A stretch of 64,000 nt of DNA from Kineococcus mangrovi (GTDB lineage Bacteria; Actinomycetota; Actinomycetes; Actinomycetales; Kineococcaceae): the NCBI RefSeq assembly GCF_041320705.1, contig NZ_JBGGTQ010000001.1, forward strand, positions 434,001 through 498,000, written 5' to 3'. Below are positions 17,408 through 26,722 of this stretch, piece after piece. Each line of letters opens with the position of its first letter. Within the stretch, counting starts at the first letter, position 1. The notes beneath the pieces are model-generated. The model did no database searches and was not told the DNA's origin. It saw only the letters and a program-made list of their open reading frames with translations. The position numbers were made by a program, and so were the translations under genes.

Positions 17408-18652
17408 ATGCCGGTGGGGATGTCGGGGTACGTCGCGCTGCTGCGCGAACCGTTGGTGGCACGACCGTTCGTCGCGTCGGTGGTGGCGCGCATCCCCATC
17501 GCGACGGCCCCGCTGGGGCTCGTCCTGCTCGTGCGCACGGCACGGGACAACTACACGCTGGCCGGGATCGTCACGGGCCTGTTCGCCGTCGGCCTCGCCA
17601 TCGGATCCCCCCTGTGGGGGCGGGCCATGGACCGGGTCGGCCAACCGCGCGTGCTCGTCCCCGCGGCGAGCGTGTCCGGGCTGTTCCTCCTGCTGCTCAC
17701 CGCTGCGACGGTCTGGACGGCCGTCCCCGTCCTCGTCCTGCCCCCCCTGGCCCTGCTCGCCGGGGGCTTCTTCCCCCCGCTCAGCCCGGCGATGCGCTCG
17801 ACGTGGCGCGTCGTCGTCACGAACGAGCGCGCCCGCCGGCGCGGGTACGCCCTCGACGCCGCCGCCGTCGAGACGATCTTCGTCGGCGGTCCGCTGCTGC
17901 TCAGCGTGCTGCTGCTGCTGGGGATCACCCCGCTGCCGCTGGTCGTCACGGTGGTCCTGCTCGTGGGCGGCACCCTCGTGTACGCGCGCTCCCCCGGGGC
18001 CCGCCGCGTCCTGCCGCAACCGCCGGGGGCGCACGGGCACGGCGCCGGGACGGCCCTGCTGCACAGCCCCGGTTTCGCGCTGCTGCTGGTCGTCATCGCG
18101 GTGATGAGCGTGGGCTTCGGGATCCTGGACGTCTCGATGGCCGGGCTCGCCGAGCACCTGCTGGGCTCGGCGGACCGGCTCGGCGTCCTGTTCGCCCCCA
18201 TCGCCGGCGGCTCGGCCGTGGGCGGGTTGCTGTACGGCAGCCGCGACTGGCGCAGCCACGACCGCCGGCGGCTGCTCGTCACGCTGACCGTGTTCGGGAG
18301 CCTGCTGTTCACGGTGGCCTTCGCCGCGGGCGAGGGGATCCCGTTCCCGGTGCTGCTCGTGGTGCTCTTCCTCACCGGGCTGTTCATCTCGCCCAACCTC
18401 ATCGCGGCGCAGGGCCTCGTCGACGCGCTCGCCCCCGGCCACCGCCTCGGGGAGGCCCAGGCGTGGCTGTCGACGGCCATCACCGCCGGGGCCGCGGTCG
18501 GCAACGCCGTCGCCGGCGTCCTGCTCGACGTCGCGGGGGCGCGCACGTCCCTCGGCGTGGCCGCCGCGGCCGTGCTCACCGCCGCCGCCGTCTGCCTGCT
18601 GGCGCAGCGGACCTGGTCGGCCCACCAGCGCGACCCCGTGGCCGTTCACTAG
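17408..18652 (+). CDS. MFS transporter
   Basis: 414 residues with about 12 hydrophobic helices in two halves joined by a polar loop (RSPGARRVLPQPPGAHGHG). The MFS loop motif between helices 2 and 3 is recognisable as GSPLWGRAMDRVGQPRVL. Proton-driven small-molecule efflux is the usual role of this type; the substrate cannot be told. ATG 17408 is favoured over ATG 17420; neither has a good ribosome-binding site. The TAG stop (18650-18652) is also the first half of the predicted -10 hexamer of the next gene. Confidence 0.85.
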   Translation: MPVGMSGYVALLREPLVARPFVASVVARIPIATAPLGLVLLVRTARDNYTLAGIVTGLFAVGLAIGSPLWGRAMDRVGQPRVLVPAASVSGLFLLLLTAATVWTAVPVLVLPPLALLAGGFFPPLSPAMRSTWRVVVTNERARRRGYALDAAAVETIFVGGPLLLSVLLLLGITPLPLVVTVVLLVGGTLVYARSPGARRVLPQPPGAHGHGAGTALLHSPGFALLLVVIAVMSVGFGILDVSMAGLAEHLLGSADRLGVLFAPIAGGSAVGGLLYGSRDWRSHDRRRLLVTLTVFGSLLFTVAFAAGEGIPFPVLLVVLFLTGLFISPNLIAAQGLVDALAPGHRLGEAQAWLSTAITAGAAVGNAVAGVLLDVAGARTSLGVAAAAVLTAAAVCLLAQRTWSAHQRDPVAVH

Positions 18653-18655
18653 GCT
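18650..18655 (+). promoter_or_regulatory. -10 hexamer overlapping a stop codon
   Basis: TAGGCT starts with the TAG stop of the MFS gene and ends 8 bases before GTG 18664. A likely leaderless promoter for the dehydrogenase gene. Confidence 0.55.
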
Positions 18656-18663
18656 CGCCCCCC

Positions 18664-19488
18664 GTGAGCAGCAGCCCGTCGCCCCGTCCCACCGCCCTCG
18701 TCACGGGCGCCACCGCCGGCCTCGGGGCGGCCTACGCGCGTTCCCTGGCCCGCCGCGGGCACGACCTCGTCGTCGTCGCCCGGGACGTCGACCGGCTGGA
18801 GGCGACGGCGGGCGACCTGCGGGCCGCGTTCGGGGTCGAGGTCGAGGTGCTGGCCGCGGACCTGTCCGACCGCGCGGCGCTGCAGCGCGTCGCCGACCGC
18901 GTCGGCTCCACCGAGGCGCCCGTGGACGTCCTCGTCAACAACGCGGGCTTCGGTCTGCGGCAGCGGTTCGTCGACGGGGTGCCGGCCGACCACGAGCGCA
19001 TGTTCGACGTGCTGTGCCGGGCCGTCATGGTGCTGTCGCGGGCGGCGACGGGGGCGATGGTGCCGCGCGGTCGCGGTCGGGTCCTCAACGTGGGTTCGGT
19101 CGCCGGGCTGGTCCCGGGGGGCGGGCACTACTCGGCGGCGAAGGCGTACGTCATCGTCTTGACCGAGACGTTGGCCGGGGAGCTGCGCGGCACGGGCGTG
19201 AGCGCGACGGTCGTCGAGCCGGGGTACGTGCGCACCGAGTTCCACGCCCGGTCGGGCATGTCCTCGGGCGGGTCCTCCTCGCTGTCGAGCCGGATCTGGC
19301 TGGACATCGACGACGTGGTGGACGCCTCGCTGGACGACCTGTTCGCCGGGCGGCCGGTGAGCGTGCCGACGAAGCGGTGGAAGGCCGTCTCGGCCGTGCT
19401 CGATGTGGTCCCGCGGCGCGTGGTGAGCTCGGTCTGGAACCGGGTCCCGTCGGGGGCCAAGCGCCGGCACCCCTCGACGCAGCCCTGA
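18664..19488 (+). CDS. Short-chain dehydrogenase/reductase (SDR)
   Basis: 274-residue classical SDR. Cofactor motif TALVTGATAGLGAAYARSLA at residues 10-29, an Arg in VVARDVDRL suggesting NADP preference, NNAGFG near 94, and the catalytic Ser in GSVAGLVPGGG with YSAAK (Tyr and Lys) near 160. The C-terminal extension (FAGRPVSVPTKRWKAVSAVL) resembles SDRs annotated as DltE or ketoacyl-reductase-like. Substrate unknown. GTG 18664 has no Shine-Dalgarno and follows a TAGGCT hexamer, suggesting a leaderless transcript. Confidence 0.88.
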   Translation: MSSSPSPRPTALVTGATAGLGAAYARSLARRGHDLVVVARDVDRLEATAGDLRAAFGVEVEVLAADLSDRAALQRVADRVGSTEAPVDVLVNNAGFGLRQRFVDGVPADHERMFDVLCRAVMVLSRAATGAMVPRGRGRVLNVGSVAGLVPGGGHYSAAKAYVIVLTETLAGELRGTGVSATVVEPGYVRTEFHARSGMSSGGSSSLSSRIWLDIDDVVDASLDDLFAGRPVSVPTKRWKAVSAVLDVVPRRVVSSVWNRVPSGAKRRHPSTQP

Positions 19489-19526
19489 TGCTTCTAGAAC
19501 TTTCAGCACTCAGCGTAGTCGGGGCG

Positions 19527-19532
19527 TAACGT
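19527..19532 (+). promoter_or_regulatory. Leaderless -10 of the GAF-SpoIIE gene
   Basis: TAACGT lies 6 bases before GTG 19539, in a short AT-richer patch (19489-19538). Confidence 0.55.
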
Positions 19533-19538
19533 ACAGGT

Positions 19539-21221
19539 GTGAACGCCGCTGTCCCCGCCCCCGACCCCGCGGTGGTCCCCGACGTCCTGGGCGACGAGAC
19601 GGACCGCCTCGCCGCTCTGCGGGACTACGTCGACGTCTCCGCCGACCCGCCCGCCGAGCTGCAGGCCGTCGTCCGCCTCGCCACCCGCCTCACGGGCCTG
19701 CCCAACGCCGTCGTCAACATCGTCGACGAGCGCTACCAGCGCCAGCTCGCCGCCGAGGGCTTCGACCGCGGCGTCTGCGCGCGCGAGGACTCCATGTGCT
19801 ACTACGCGCTCGGCACGGGGGGCCTCGTGCACACGACCGACGCCCGGCAGGACGCCCGCTGGGCCGCCCACCCGTGGGTCGACGGCACCCTGGGGCGCAT
19901 CCGCACCTACGCCGCCGCCCCGCTGCTGACCCCCGACCACCAGGCCCTCGGCACCCTGTGCGTCTTCGACGACACCCGGCCCCGGCCGCTGACCGCGACG
20001 CAGCGGGCCGACCTCGCCGACCTCGCCACGCTCGTCGTCTCCCTGTTCGACCGCGAGCGCCGCGCGCGCCTCGTGGCCCAGCACGCCGAGGAGCTCCGCC
20101 TGGCCCGCGCCGCGGCCGAGACGGCCCGGGCCCTGCAGGAGGCGCTGCTGCCGCACGCGCTGCCGGCCGGGGAGCGCGTGCGCGTGACCTCGCGCTACCT
20201 GCCCGGCACCGACGGGGCGGAGGTCGGCGGGGACTTCTTCGACGCCATCCGCACCGACACGTCCTTCGTCCTGGTCATGGGCGACGTGCAGGGCCACAAC
20301 TCGGCCGCGGCCGCGCTCATGGGGCGCGTGCGGACCGCCGTGCGGGCCTACGTCAGCGAGGGCCACGACCCGTCGGCCGTCCTGGAGCGCACCAACCGCC
20401 TCATGCAGTCCTTCGACGGGGACCTGTTCGCCACGTGCTGCCTGCTCGCCCTGGACGAGCGCACCGGTGACGTCTCGGTCGCCAGCGCGGGGCACCCCGC
20501 ACCCGTCGCGTTCGCCCCGGGTGCCGTCCGCAGCCTGGACGTGGACCCCGGTCCCCCGCTGGGGGTGCAACCGGAGGCGGCGTACCCGCAGACCCGGCAC
20601 CGCCTGGAGACGGCCGGCCGCCTCCTGCTGCACACCGACGGGGTCGTGGAGTGGCCCGGTGCGGGCGGGCCGAGCACCCGCGCGGCGACGGCCGCGGGCG
20701 AGGAGGCCCTGCACCGCGCCCTGGCCGACGGCGCCGGGGACGACGCGGGGACGCTCGCCGACCGGCTGCTGGCCCCCGTGCGCGGGAGCGGGCACGACGA
20801 CGCCGCCCTGCTGGTGGTCGACTACGACGGGCCCGCTCCCGGGACGCGGGAGAACCGGCTGCTGCTGCCGGCCGACACGCGGGCGGTGGGGGCCGCGCGG
20901 GACTGGCTGCGTTCGACCCTGGACGCGTGGGAGCTGACCTCGGCCGCCGACGAGGCCGAGCTCGTGATCAGCGAACTCGTGACGAACGCGGTGCTGCACA
21001 CCGGGTCCCCGACCGCCGTGACGCTGCGGCACGAGGTGTCCGACCGGTTGCTGAGCGTGGGGGTGGAGGACTCCTCGACCCAGCACCCGCAGCCGCGCGA
21101 GAGCGACGACGACGCCACGGGGGGCCGCGGCATGCACATCGTGCAGCTGCTGGCCCAGCGCTGGTGGGTGGCGCCGCGCGGGGACGGCAAGACCGTGTGG
21201 GCGGACCTGCTGGTCGCCTGA
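19539..21221 (+). CDS. GAF / SpoIIE-type PP2C phosphatase / HATPase_c signalling protein
   Basis: 560 residues with three modules. A GAF domain (about 40-170; LTGLPNAVVNIVDERYQ, LGTLCVFDD) is the sensor. A short coiled linker (RAAAETARALQEALLPHALP) leads to a PP2C/SpoIIE phosphatase (about 215-425) with metal-binding motifs GGDFFDAI, VMGDVQGHN and GSGHDDAALLVV. The C-terminus is a GHKL/RsbW-like ATPase (ADEAELVISELVTNAVLHT; GGRGMHIVQLL). Such proteins can act as both phosphatase and anti-sigma-type kinase in a partner-switching pathway that controls an alternative sigma factor. No STAS antagonist or sigma gene is adjacent. The gene is convergent with a PAS protein gene 10 bases away. GTG start, leaderless. 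Confidence 0.9.
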   Translation: MNAAVPAPDPAVVPDVLGDETDRLAALRDYVDVSADPPAELQAVVRLATRLTGLPNAVVNIVDERYQRQLAAEGFDRGVCAREDSMCYYALGTGGLVHTTDARQDARWAAHPWVDGTLGRIRTYAAAPLLTPDHQALGTLCVFDDTRPRPLTATQRADLADLATLVVSLFDRERRARLVAQHAEELRLARAAAETARALQEALLPHALPAGERVRVTSRYLPGTDGAEVGGDFFDAIRTDTSFVLVMGDVQGHNSAAAALMGRVRTAVRAYVSEGHDPSAVLERTNRLMQSFDGDLFATCCLLALDERTGDVSVASAGHPAPVAFAPGAVRSLDVDPGPPLGVQPEAAYPQTRHRLETAGRLLLHTDGVVEWPGAGGPSTRAATAAGEEALHRALADGAGDDAGTLADRLLAPVRGSGHDDAALLVVDYDGPAPGTRENRLLLPADTRAVGAARDWLRSTLDAWELTSAADEAELVISELVTNAVLHTGSPTAVTLRHEVSDRLLSVGVEDSSTQHPQPRESDDDATGGRGMHIVQLLAQRWWVAPRGDGKTVWADLLVA

Positions 21222-21231
21222 GGCCCGGACC

Positions 21232-21810
21232 TCAGCCGCGGCTGCGGTCGAGGCCGGGCGCGGGCTCGTGGACCGTGGTGAACCCGACCAGCACGGCACC
21301 CTCGGGCCCGACCGAGACCCGGCGCCCGGTGCTGGTGCGCCACAGCCACTCCCCCAGCGGCGACCGGCCCCGGTAGGTCACCCGGAACGCCGTCCCGGCG
21401 GCGGCGGCGCGCTCGAAGACCCGTTCGACGTTCGCGCGGTCGACGGGGTGGACGTCCAGCATGAGCCGTTCGCCCCCCACCGCCTCCCGGCCCACGCCCA
21501 GGACGCGGCTGCCCTCCTCGTCGAGGAGGACCCGGCCGCTGGCGGTGTCGAACTGCCAGGCGCCGGTGTGCTCCTCGGCGAACCGGGGAGCACCGAGCCA
21601 GTCGGCCAGCGACGACAGCGCGACGCCGTCACCGTGCACCACGAGGCCGTCCTCGCGGCCGTGGGCGTCGTCGACCGCCAGGGCGTCCACGAGCCAGGCC
21701 AGCTCCGGGTCCGGCCCCGGCGGCGGTTCGTCGCCCCACAGGTCCCGCAGGACCGCGAGCACCCGCCGGGCGCGCAGGGAGCGTCCCCCCTGGTCGGAAG
21801 ATCCCGTCAC
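21232..21810 (-). CDS. PAS-domain protein
   Basis: 192 residues. The C-terminal ~110 residues read as a PAS_3-type fold: WQFDTASGRVLLDEEGSRVLG, then DVHPVDRANVERVFERAAAAG, then FRVTYRGRSPLGEWLWRTSTG. The N-terminal half is helical and acidic. No output domain, kinase or HTH is attached, so it may be a stand-alone sensor or a partner of another protein. GTG 21810 is supported by AGGGGG seven bases upstream; longer open frame exists but lacks homology. It converges on the GAF-SpoIIE gene, and may feed the same pathway (inference). Confidence 0.7.
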   Translation of the reverse strand: MTGSSDQGGRSLRARRVLAVLRDLWGDEPPPGPDPELAWLVDALAVDDAHGREDGLVVHGDGVALSSLADWLGAPRFAEEHTGAWQFDTASGRVLLDEEGSRVLGVGREAVGGERLMLDVHPVDRANVERVFERAAAAGTAFRVTYRGRSPLGEWLWRTSTGRRVSVGPEGAVLVGFTTVHEPAPGLDRSRG

Positions 21811-21889
21811 GTCGCCCCCTGCCTCCGGTGGCAGAACACTACCGGTGATGGGCCGATCACGGAGATGGATCGACCCGTCCCGGCCGGCC

Positions 21890-23554
21890 TCAGTCGACGA
21901 CGGCGCCCGGGTTGAGGTTGCGCCCGGGGTCGACCCCCGCGAACAGCGACCCGACGATCTTCGCGCCCGCCGGGGACAGGTCGTCCTCGACCCAGCGCTT
22001 GTGCTCACGCCCCACGGCGTGGTGGTGCGACAGCGTCCCGCCGTTGTCGATGAACGCCTGCTGGATGGCGCCCTTGACGATGTCGTACGCCTCGAGGCCG
22101 TCGCGGTCGGTCGGCGGCTGGAACGCGAACGTGAAGTACTGGCACGCCCCGGAGTGGTAGCTGTGCGAGAGGTGGCAGAAGACGAACCCCTTGATGCCGA
22201 CCTCGGCGAACGCCTTGTTCGCGGCCGCGACCACGTTGTCGTGCACCGTCTTCAGCGTCGCCCACGAGGAGGAGGTCTCCGAGACGTCGCCGTAGGCGCC
22301 GCGGTCGAGGATGAAGTCGCGGATGTAGGGGGTGTCGAACTTCTTCTGGTCGTACAGCGTCCCGGGGCCGGAGCCGACGCCGAACCCGCCGTGCTTCTTC
22401 ACGATCTCCCCCACGAGCGCCTTCGTCCGGCGCACGTGCAGGGCCGAACCCTCGTACCCGATGAACGACAGGCACATCTGCGACAGGTCGAAGCCCTTGC
22501 GCTTGCTGGCGTACAGCTGCACGCCCTTGTTGAGCAGCTGCCCCAGGGTGCTGCCCTGCTTGGAGGTCGCGAGCGTGAACTGGGTCTCCATGGCGTCCGA
22601 GACGCGGGTGATGCTCGGGGACGCGTCGGAGGCGGCGATGTCGTGCATGGCCTTCAGCCCGCTGGCGTAGTCGGGGAAGAAGTAGGCCTGGATGACGCGC
22701 TCCTCGGCCTGGCGGTGCACCTGCACCGTGGCCTCGGTGACGATCCCGAGCCGGCCCTCGCTGCCCAGGACCATCTCGCGCACGCTGGGGCCGGCGGACT
22801 GCACCGGGACCTCGGCCGTGGCCACCACGCCGTGGGGCGTGACGACGCGCACCGCGCGGGTGATGTCGGCGATGTCGCCGAAGCGGTCGGACTGCATGCC
22901 CGAGGACCGCGTCGCGATCCAGCCGCCGAGCGTGGAGTGCTTGAAGCTGTCCGGGAAGTGCCCGATGGTCCAGCCGCGGGCGTTGAGCTGGTCCTCGAGG
23001 TCCGGGCCCAGCGCGCCGGCCTGGATGCGTGCCGTCTGCGACGTCTCGTCGAGGGAGAGCAGCAGCCGCATGCGGCCCGTGTCGAGGGAGACGACCGGGC
23101 GGGTCTCCTCGCGCGGGGCCTCGAGGGCACCGACGATGTTCGAGCCGCCGCCGAAGGGGATGAGGACGGCGTCGGCCTCGAGCGCCACGCGCAGGGCCGC
23201 CTCGGTCTCGGCCTCGGTGCCCGGGTAGACGACGAGGTCGGGCAGGCGGCCGAAGTCGCCGCGACGGATGCGCACGAGGTCGCGCATGGACTTGCCGTAG
23301 GCGTGCACGACGCGGTCGAGGTCGTCGTCGTGGACGTGCTCGTCCCCGACGGCCTCGGCGAAGGCCTTGCGCAGCGTGTCCGGCGCCTGCGACGGCGGCA
23401 CCGTCAGCTCCGACAGCTCCGGCACGCGCACCGGCGGGGCGTTGAAGTCGATGCCGGCCATCCGCAGCGCGAACGGCGCCAGGTTCGGCTTGTCCTCGTG
23501 GTGGAAGGCGACGCCCTCCTGGCCCCAGCCCCACCACTTCATGTGCTCGACCAC
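21890..23554 (-). CDS. FAD-linked oxidase, alkyl-DHAP synthase (AGPS)-like
   Basis: 554 residues. The start KWWGWGQEG is the AGPS family N-terminal signature. An FAD-binding PCMH domain follows (VLIPFGGGSNIVGALEAP about 135-152, GHFPDSFKHSTLGGWIATRS near 195) and a C-terminal FAD-oxidase domain with FVFCHLSHSYHSGACQYF and GGTLSHHHAVGREH, the latter matching the AGPS active-site HHH segment. Eukaryotic AGPS swaps the acyl chain of acyl-DHAP for a fatty alcohol in ether-lipid synthesis. The bacterial substrate is unproven. GTG 23554 is preceded by GGGGAG six bases away; ATG 23542 is the alternative. Confidence 0.85.
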   Translation of the reverse strand: MVEHMKWWGWGQEGVAFHHEDKPNLAPFALRMAGIDFNAPPVRVPELSELTVPPSQAPDTLRKAFAEAVGDEHVHDDDLDRVVHAYGKSMRDLVRIRRGDFGRLPDLVVYPGTEAETEAALRVALEADAVLIPFGGGSNIVGALEAPREETRPVVSLDTGRMRLLLSLDETSQTARIQAGALGPDLEDQLNARGWTIGHFPDSFKHSTLGGWIATRSSGMQSDRFGDIADITRAVRVVTPHGVVATAEVPVQSAGPSVREMVLGSEGRLGIVTEATVQVHRQAEERVIQAYFFPDYASGLKAMHDIAASDASPSITRVSDAMETQFTLATSKQGSTLGQLLNKGVQLYASKRKGFDLSQMCLSFIGYEGSALHVRRTKALVGEIVKKHGGFGVGSGPGTLYDQKKFDTPYIRDFILDRGAYGDVSETSSSWATLKTVHDNVVAAANKAFAEVGIKGFVFCHLSHSYHSGACQYFTFAFQPPTDRDGLEAYDIVKGAIQQAFIDNGGTLSHHHAVGREHKRWVEDDLSPAGAKIVGSLFAGVDPGRNLNPGAVVD

Positions 23555-23593
23555 GGAAACTCCCCACCACTCGACGCCCTTGCTGGGCGGAGC

Positions 23594-24091
23594 CTACGCG
23601 CCGGGGGCGACGCCCCCGACGCCCCCGACGCTCCCGGCCCGCCCCGCCAGGAACCGCACGGCGAGCTCGTACCCCTGCACCCCCAGACCGGCCACGACCC
23701 CCGTCGCGACGGGAGTGATGTAGGAGTGGCGGCGGAAGTCCTCGCGGGCGTGGACGTTGGAGACGTGCAGCTCCACCAGGCCCGCGCTCAGCTCGACGCA
23801 GGCGTCGCGCAGGGCCACGGACGTGTGCGTCCACCCGCCCGGGTTGAGCACGACGGGCCACCCGGCGTCGGCGGCCGCGTGGACCCACCCGATCATCTCG
23901 TGCTCGGCGTCGGTCTGGCGCAGCTCGACGACGACGCCCAGCTCGGCGGCCAGCCGCTGCAGCCGGGCCTCGACGTCGGCCAGGGTCGTGGACCCGTACA
24001 CCTCCGGCTGCCGCCTGCCCAGGCGGCCCAGGTTCGGTCCGTTGAGGACGAGGATCGTCGTCGCGCCGTCGGCGGCAGCGTGGTCGCTCAC
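23594..24091 (-). CDS. aroQ: Type II 3-dehydroquinate dehydratase
   Basis: 165 residues, normal for the type II enzyme. It dehydrates 3-dehydroquinate to 3-dehydroshikimate in the shikimate pathway. Motifs: [17 protein letters not shown] with the active-site Tyr/Arg loop, [14 protein letters not shown] (family RQSNHEGELI), [16 protein letters not shown] with the substrate-binding Asn and Thr/Ser, and [16 protein letters not shown] with the catalytic His. The C-terminal tail is Gly/Val-rich. GTG 24091 is favoured by a TACCGT hexamer 6 bases upstream (leaderless); a longer upstream frame is not homologous. No other aro gene is adjacent. Confidence 0.9.
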   Translation of the reverse strand: MSDHAAADGATTILVLNGPNLGRLGRRQPEVYGSTTLADVEARLQRLAAELGVVVELRQTDAEHEMIGWVHAAADAGWPVVLNPGGWTHTSVALRDACVELSAGLVELHVSNVHAREDFRRHSYITPVATGVVAGLGVQGYELAVRFLAGRAGSVGGVGGVAPGA

Positions 24092-24097
24092 ACGCGG

Positions 24098-24103
24098 ACG
24101 GTA
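24098..24103 (-). promoter_or_regulatory. Leaderless -10 of aroQ
   Basis: On the minus strand TACCGT, 6 bases, then GTG 24091. Confidence 0.55.
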
Positions 24104-24158
24104 CCGGCCTGTGGACGGCGGCGGTCGGGTGTCGGCGGTCGGTGCCACAGTGCCGGTC

Positions 24159-24791
24159 GTGCCCAGCACCGAACCCCGCCCCGCCCCGCCCCCCGGTGGC
24201 GCGCCCGCCCGCTGCTTCGGCACCGGCGACGCGCTCTACGAGGCCTACCACGACACCGAGTGGGGCCACCCCGTCCGCGACGACCGCGGGCTGTTCGAGC
24301 GGATCAGCCTGGAGGCGTTCCAGTCCGGGTTGAGCTGGATCACCGTCCTGCGCCGGCGCGAGACGTTCCGCGCGGCCTTCGACGACTTCGACCCGGCCCG
24401 CGTCGCGGCCTACGACGACGCCGACGTCGCCCGGCTGATGGCCGACCCCGGCATCATCCGCAACCGCGCCAAGGTGGGGGCGACGATCGCCAACGCCCGC
24501 GCGCTGCTGGAGCTGCGGGCCGCCGGCGGCAGCCTGGCCGCGCTGTTCCGGTCCGCCGCCCCCGAGACCGACACACCGGCACCGGTGGTGCCCGCCGACG
24601 TCCCCTCGACGACACCGGGGTCGGTGGCGCTGGCGAAGTCGCTGAAGGCGGCCGGCTTCCGGTTCGTCGGCCCGACGACGGCGTACGCGGCGATGCAGGC
24701 CTGTGGCGTCGTCGACGACCACCTGCGAGAGTGCCCGGCACGGGCCGCCGCGGAGCGCGCCCGGGCCGCGAGCGAGAGGGTCCACCCGTGA
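24159..24791 (+). CDS. tag: DNA-3-methyladenine glycosylase I
   Basis: 210 residues. It excises 3-methyladenine from alkylated DNA. The zinc site of Tag is present: [19 protein letters not shown] gives Cys and His near residues 17-30, and [11 protein letters not shown] near 190 gives the second His and Cys. Core motifs [21 protein letters not shown] and [20 protein letters not shown] match the family. GTG 24159 is chosen for length and for CACAGT 7 bases upstream. The stop overlaps the next gene by GTGA, so translation is coupled. Confidence 0.92.
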   Translation: MPSTEPRPAPPPGGAPARCFGTGDALYEAYHDTEWGHPVRDDRGLFERISLEAFQSGLSWITVLRRRETFRAAFDDFDPARVAAYDDADVARLMADPGIIRNRAKVGATIANARALLELRAAGGSLAALFRSAAPETDTPAPVVPADVPSTTPGSVALAKSLKAAGFRFVGPTTAYAAMQACGVVDDHLRECPARAAAERARAASERVHP

Positions 24792-25252
24792 GCAGCACGG
24801 TCCCGTGCCTGTGGTTCGACGACGACGGCCTGGCCGCCGCGCAGCGCTACGTCTCCCTCTTCCCCGGTTCCCGCATCGTGTCCACGTCCCCGGGCGGACC
24901 GGGCGGGGCCCCGCTGACGGTCTCGTTCGTCCTGGACGGCCGGGACTGGACGATCATCAACGGCGGCCCGCAGTTCCCGCAGACCGAGGCGTTCTCCGTG
25001 CAGGTCTCCTGCACCGACCAGGCCGAGGTCGACCGGTACTGGGAGGGACTGCTCGCCGACGGCGGCGTCGAGGGGCGGTGCGGGTGGCTGAAGGACCGCT
25101 GGGGCCTGTCGTGGCAGATCGTCCCGACGCGGTTGCCCGAGCTGCTGTCCGACCCCGATCCCGAACGCGCGCAACGGGCCGTGACCGCGATGCTCGGCAT
25201 GCGGCGCCTGGTGGTCGCCGAGCTCGAGGCCGCGGCCGGCGGGGGTGCGTGA
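24788..25252 (+). CDS. VOC-family protein, PhnB / 3-demethylubiquinone-methyltransferase-like
   Basis: 154 residues with two beta-alpha-beta-beta-beta units of the vicinal oxygen chelate superfamily. The start VPCLWFDDDGLAAAQRY followed by SLFPGSRIVS and INGGPQFPQTEAFSVQVSC is the pattern of Pfam PF06983. Despite the database name, these proteins lack methyltransferase motifs and their function is unknown. GTG 24788 overlaps the tag stop by 4 bases. Pairing with a DNA glycosylase is probably only operon convenience. Confidence 0.85.
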   Translation: MSSTVPCLWFDDDGLAAAQRYVSLFPGSRIVSTSPGGPGGAPLTVSFVLDGRDWTIINGGPQFPQTEAFSVQVSCTDQAEVDRYWEGLLADGGVEGRCGWLKDRWGLSWQIVPTRLPELLSDPDPERAQRAVTAMLGMRRLVVAELEAAAGGGA

Positions 25253-25331
25253 ACGGTCCCGGCCGCGAGTGACAGAATCGTGGAGAAGCGGGAACCCCGT
25301 CCCGGCGAGCCACAGACAAGAGGTGCCACAC

Positions 25332-26714
25332 ATGGTCGATCGACAGCGAGTCGTCATCGTCGGAGGTGGCTTCACCGGCCTGTACGCCGGCAAGAAGCTC
25401 GAGAAGCTCCTCCCGGCCTCCGCGGCAGAGCTGGTGATCGTCAGCCCGACTGACCACCTCACCTACAGCCCCCTGCTGCCGGACGTCACCGCGTCCGTCA
25501 TCGAGCCCCGCCACGTCGCCGTGTCGCTGCGGCAGGCGCTGCCGCGCCACAAGCTCGTCATCGGTCACACCACCTCGGTCGACCCCGAGGCCAAGACCAT
25601 CACCATCTCCAAGAGCGAGCGCGGCGTCGTCGGGGACGAGACCCAGGTCCTGTCCTACGACAAGCTGCTGCTGTCCCCGGGCGCGGTCACCCGCCGCTTC
25701 CCGATCCCCGGGGTCTCCGAGAGCGCCCGCGGGGTCAAGACCATCACCGAGGCCGCCTTCGTCCGCGACCACCTGCTGTCCCAGCTCGACGCGGCCGACA
25801 GCCTGCCCGACGACCCGCGCTTCGACGCCGAGCGCGCCGAGCGCATGACCGTGGTCGCGGTCGGCGCCGGCTACACCGGCACCGAGATCGTCGCGCAGAC
25901 CCACCGCTGGCTCTCCCGCGTGGCCGACCGCTGGTCGTCCATCGACGTCCGCGACGTGAAGTGGCTGCTGATCGACGTGGCCCCGGCCGTCCTGCCCGAG
26001 CTGGGCCCCCGCCTGGGCCAGTACGCGCTGTCCGCCCTCAAGGGCCGCGGCATCGACGTGCGCCTGGGGGTCTCCGTGGCCAACGTCGAGGGCAACGTCA
26101 TCAACCTCACCGACGGCACCCCGGTCCCCTCGCGCACCCTCATCTGGGGCGCGGGCATCATGGCGAACCCGCTCATGGGCACCCTGGGCCTGCCGCTGGA
26201 CCGCGGCCGCCTCGTCGTGGACGCCAAGATGAAGGTCTCCGGCGCCGACGACGTCTGGGCCGCCGGTGACGCCGCCGCCGTGCCGGACCTGGCCAAGCCG
26301 AAGCCGGCCGACGGCCCGCAGCCGATCACCCCGCCCACCGCGCAGCACGCCCAGCGCCAGGGCACCGCGGTCGGCAAGAACATCGCCGCCTCCTTCGGGA
26401 TCGGCCAGGCCGCCGACTACGTCCACAAGGACCTGGGCCTGGTCGCCGACCTCGGTGGCGGCACCGCGGTGGCCAAGCCGCTGGGTGTCGAGATGACCGG
26501 CCTGCCGGCCAAGATCGTCGCCCGCGGGTACCACCTGTACGCCCTGCCGGCCATGAGCAACCGCATCCGCGTGCTCACCGACTGGGCCCTGCACGCGATC
26601 CTGCCGCCGCAGGCCGTCGCGCTGAACCAGACCCGTCCGGAGGACGCGCTCATCACCCCGGCGCAGAACACGGACATCTACCCCAAGGCCGAGGAGAAGC
26701 CGAAGGTCGGCTGA
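25332..26714 (+). CDS. ndh: Type II NADH:quinone oxidoreductase
   Basis: 460-residue single-subunit respiratory flavoprotein that passes electrons from NADH to the quinone pool without pumping protons. The FAD motif is VVIVGGGFTGLYAGKKL at residues 7-23 and the NADH motif is VVAVGAGYTGTEI near residue 177. ASGIDVR-type mid motifs, GADDVWAAGDAAAVPD near 310 and a hydrophobic C-terminal membrane-anchoring helix (VLTDWALHAILPPQAVAL) fit. ATG 25332 follows AGAGGTG by seven bases. Confidence 0.9.
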   Translation: MVDRQRVVIVGGGFTGLYAGKKLEKLLPASAAELVIVSPTDHLTYSPLLPDVTASVIEPRHVAVSLRQALPRHKLVIGHTTSVDPEAKTITISKSERGVVGDETQVLSYDKLLLSPGAVTRRFPIPGVSESARGVKTITEAAFVRDHLLSQLDAADSLPDDPRFDAERAERMTVVAVGAGYTGTEIVAQTHRWLSRVADRWSSIDVRDVKWLLIDVAPAVLPELGPRLGQYALSALKGRGIDVRLGVSVANVEGNVINLTDGTPVPSRTLIWGAGIMANPLMGTLGLPLDRGRLVVDAKMKVSGADDVWAAGDAAAVPDLAKPKPADGPQPITPPTAQHAQRQGTAVGKNIAASFGIGQAADYVHKDLGLVADLGGGTAVAKPLGVEMTGLPAKIVARGYHLYALPAMSNRIRVLTDWALHAILPPQAVALNQTRPEDALITPAQNTDIYPKAEEKPKVG

Positions 26715-26722
26715 CCCCTGCC

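Noticed and set aside
21218-21235. Short inverted repeat CTGAGG...CCTCAG between the convergent GAF and PAS genes
   Set aside because: Only 6 base pairs, and it simply contains both stop codons; no support as a terminator.
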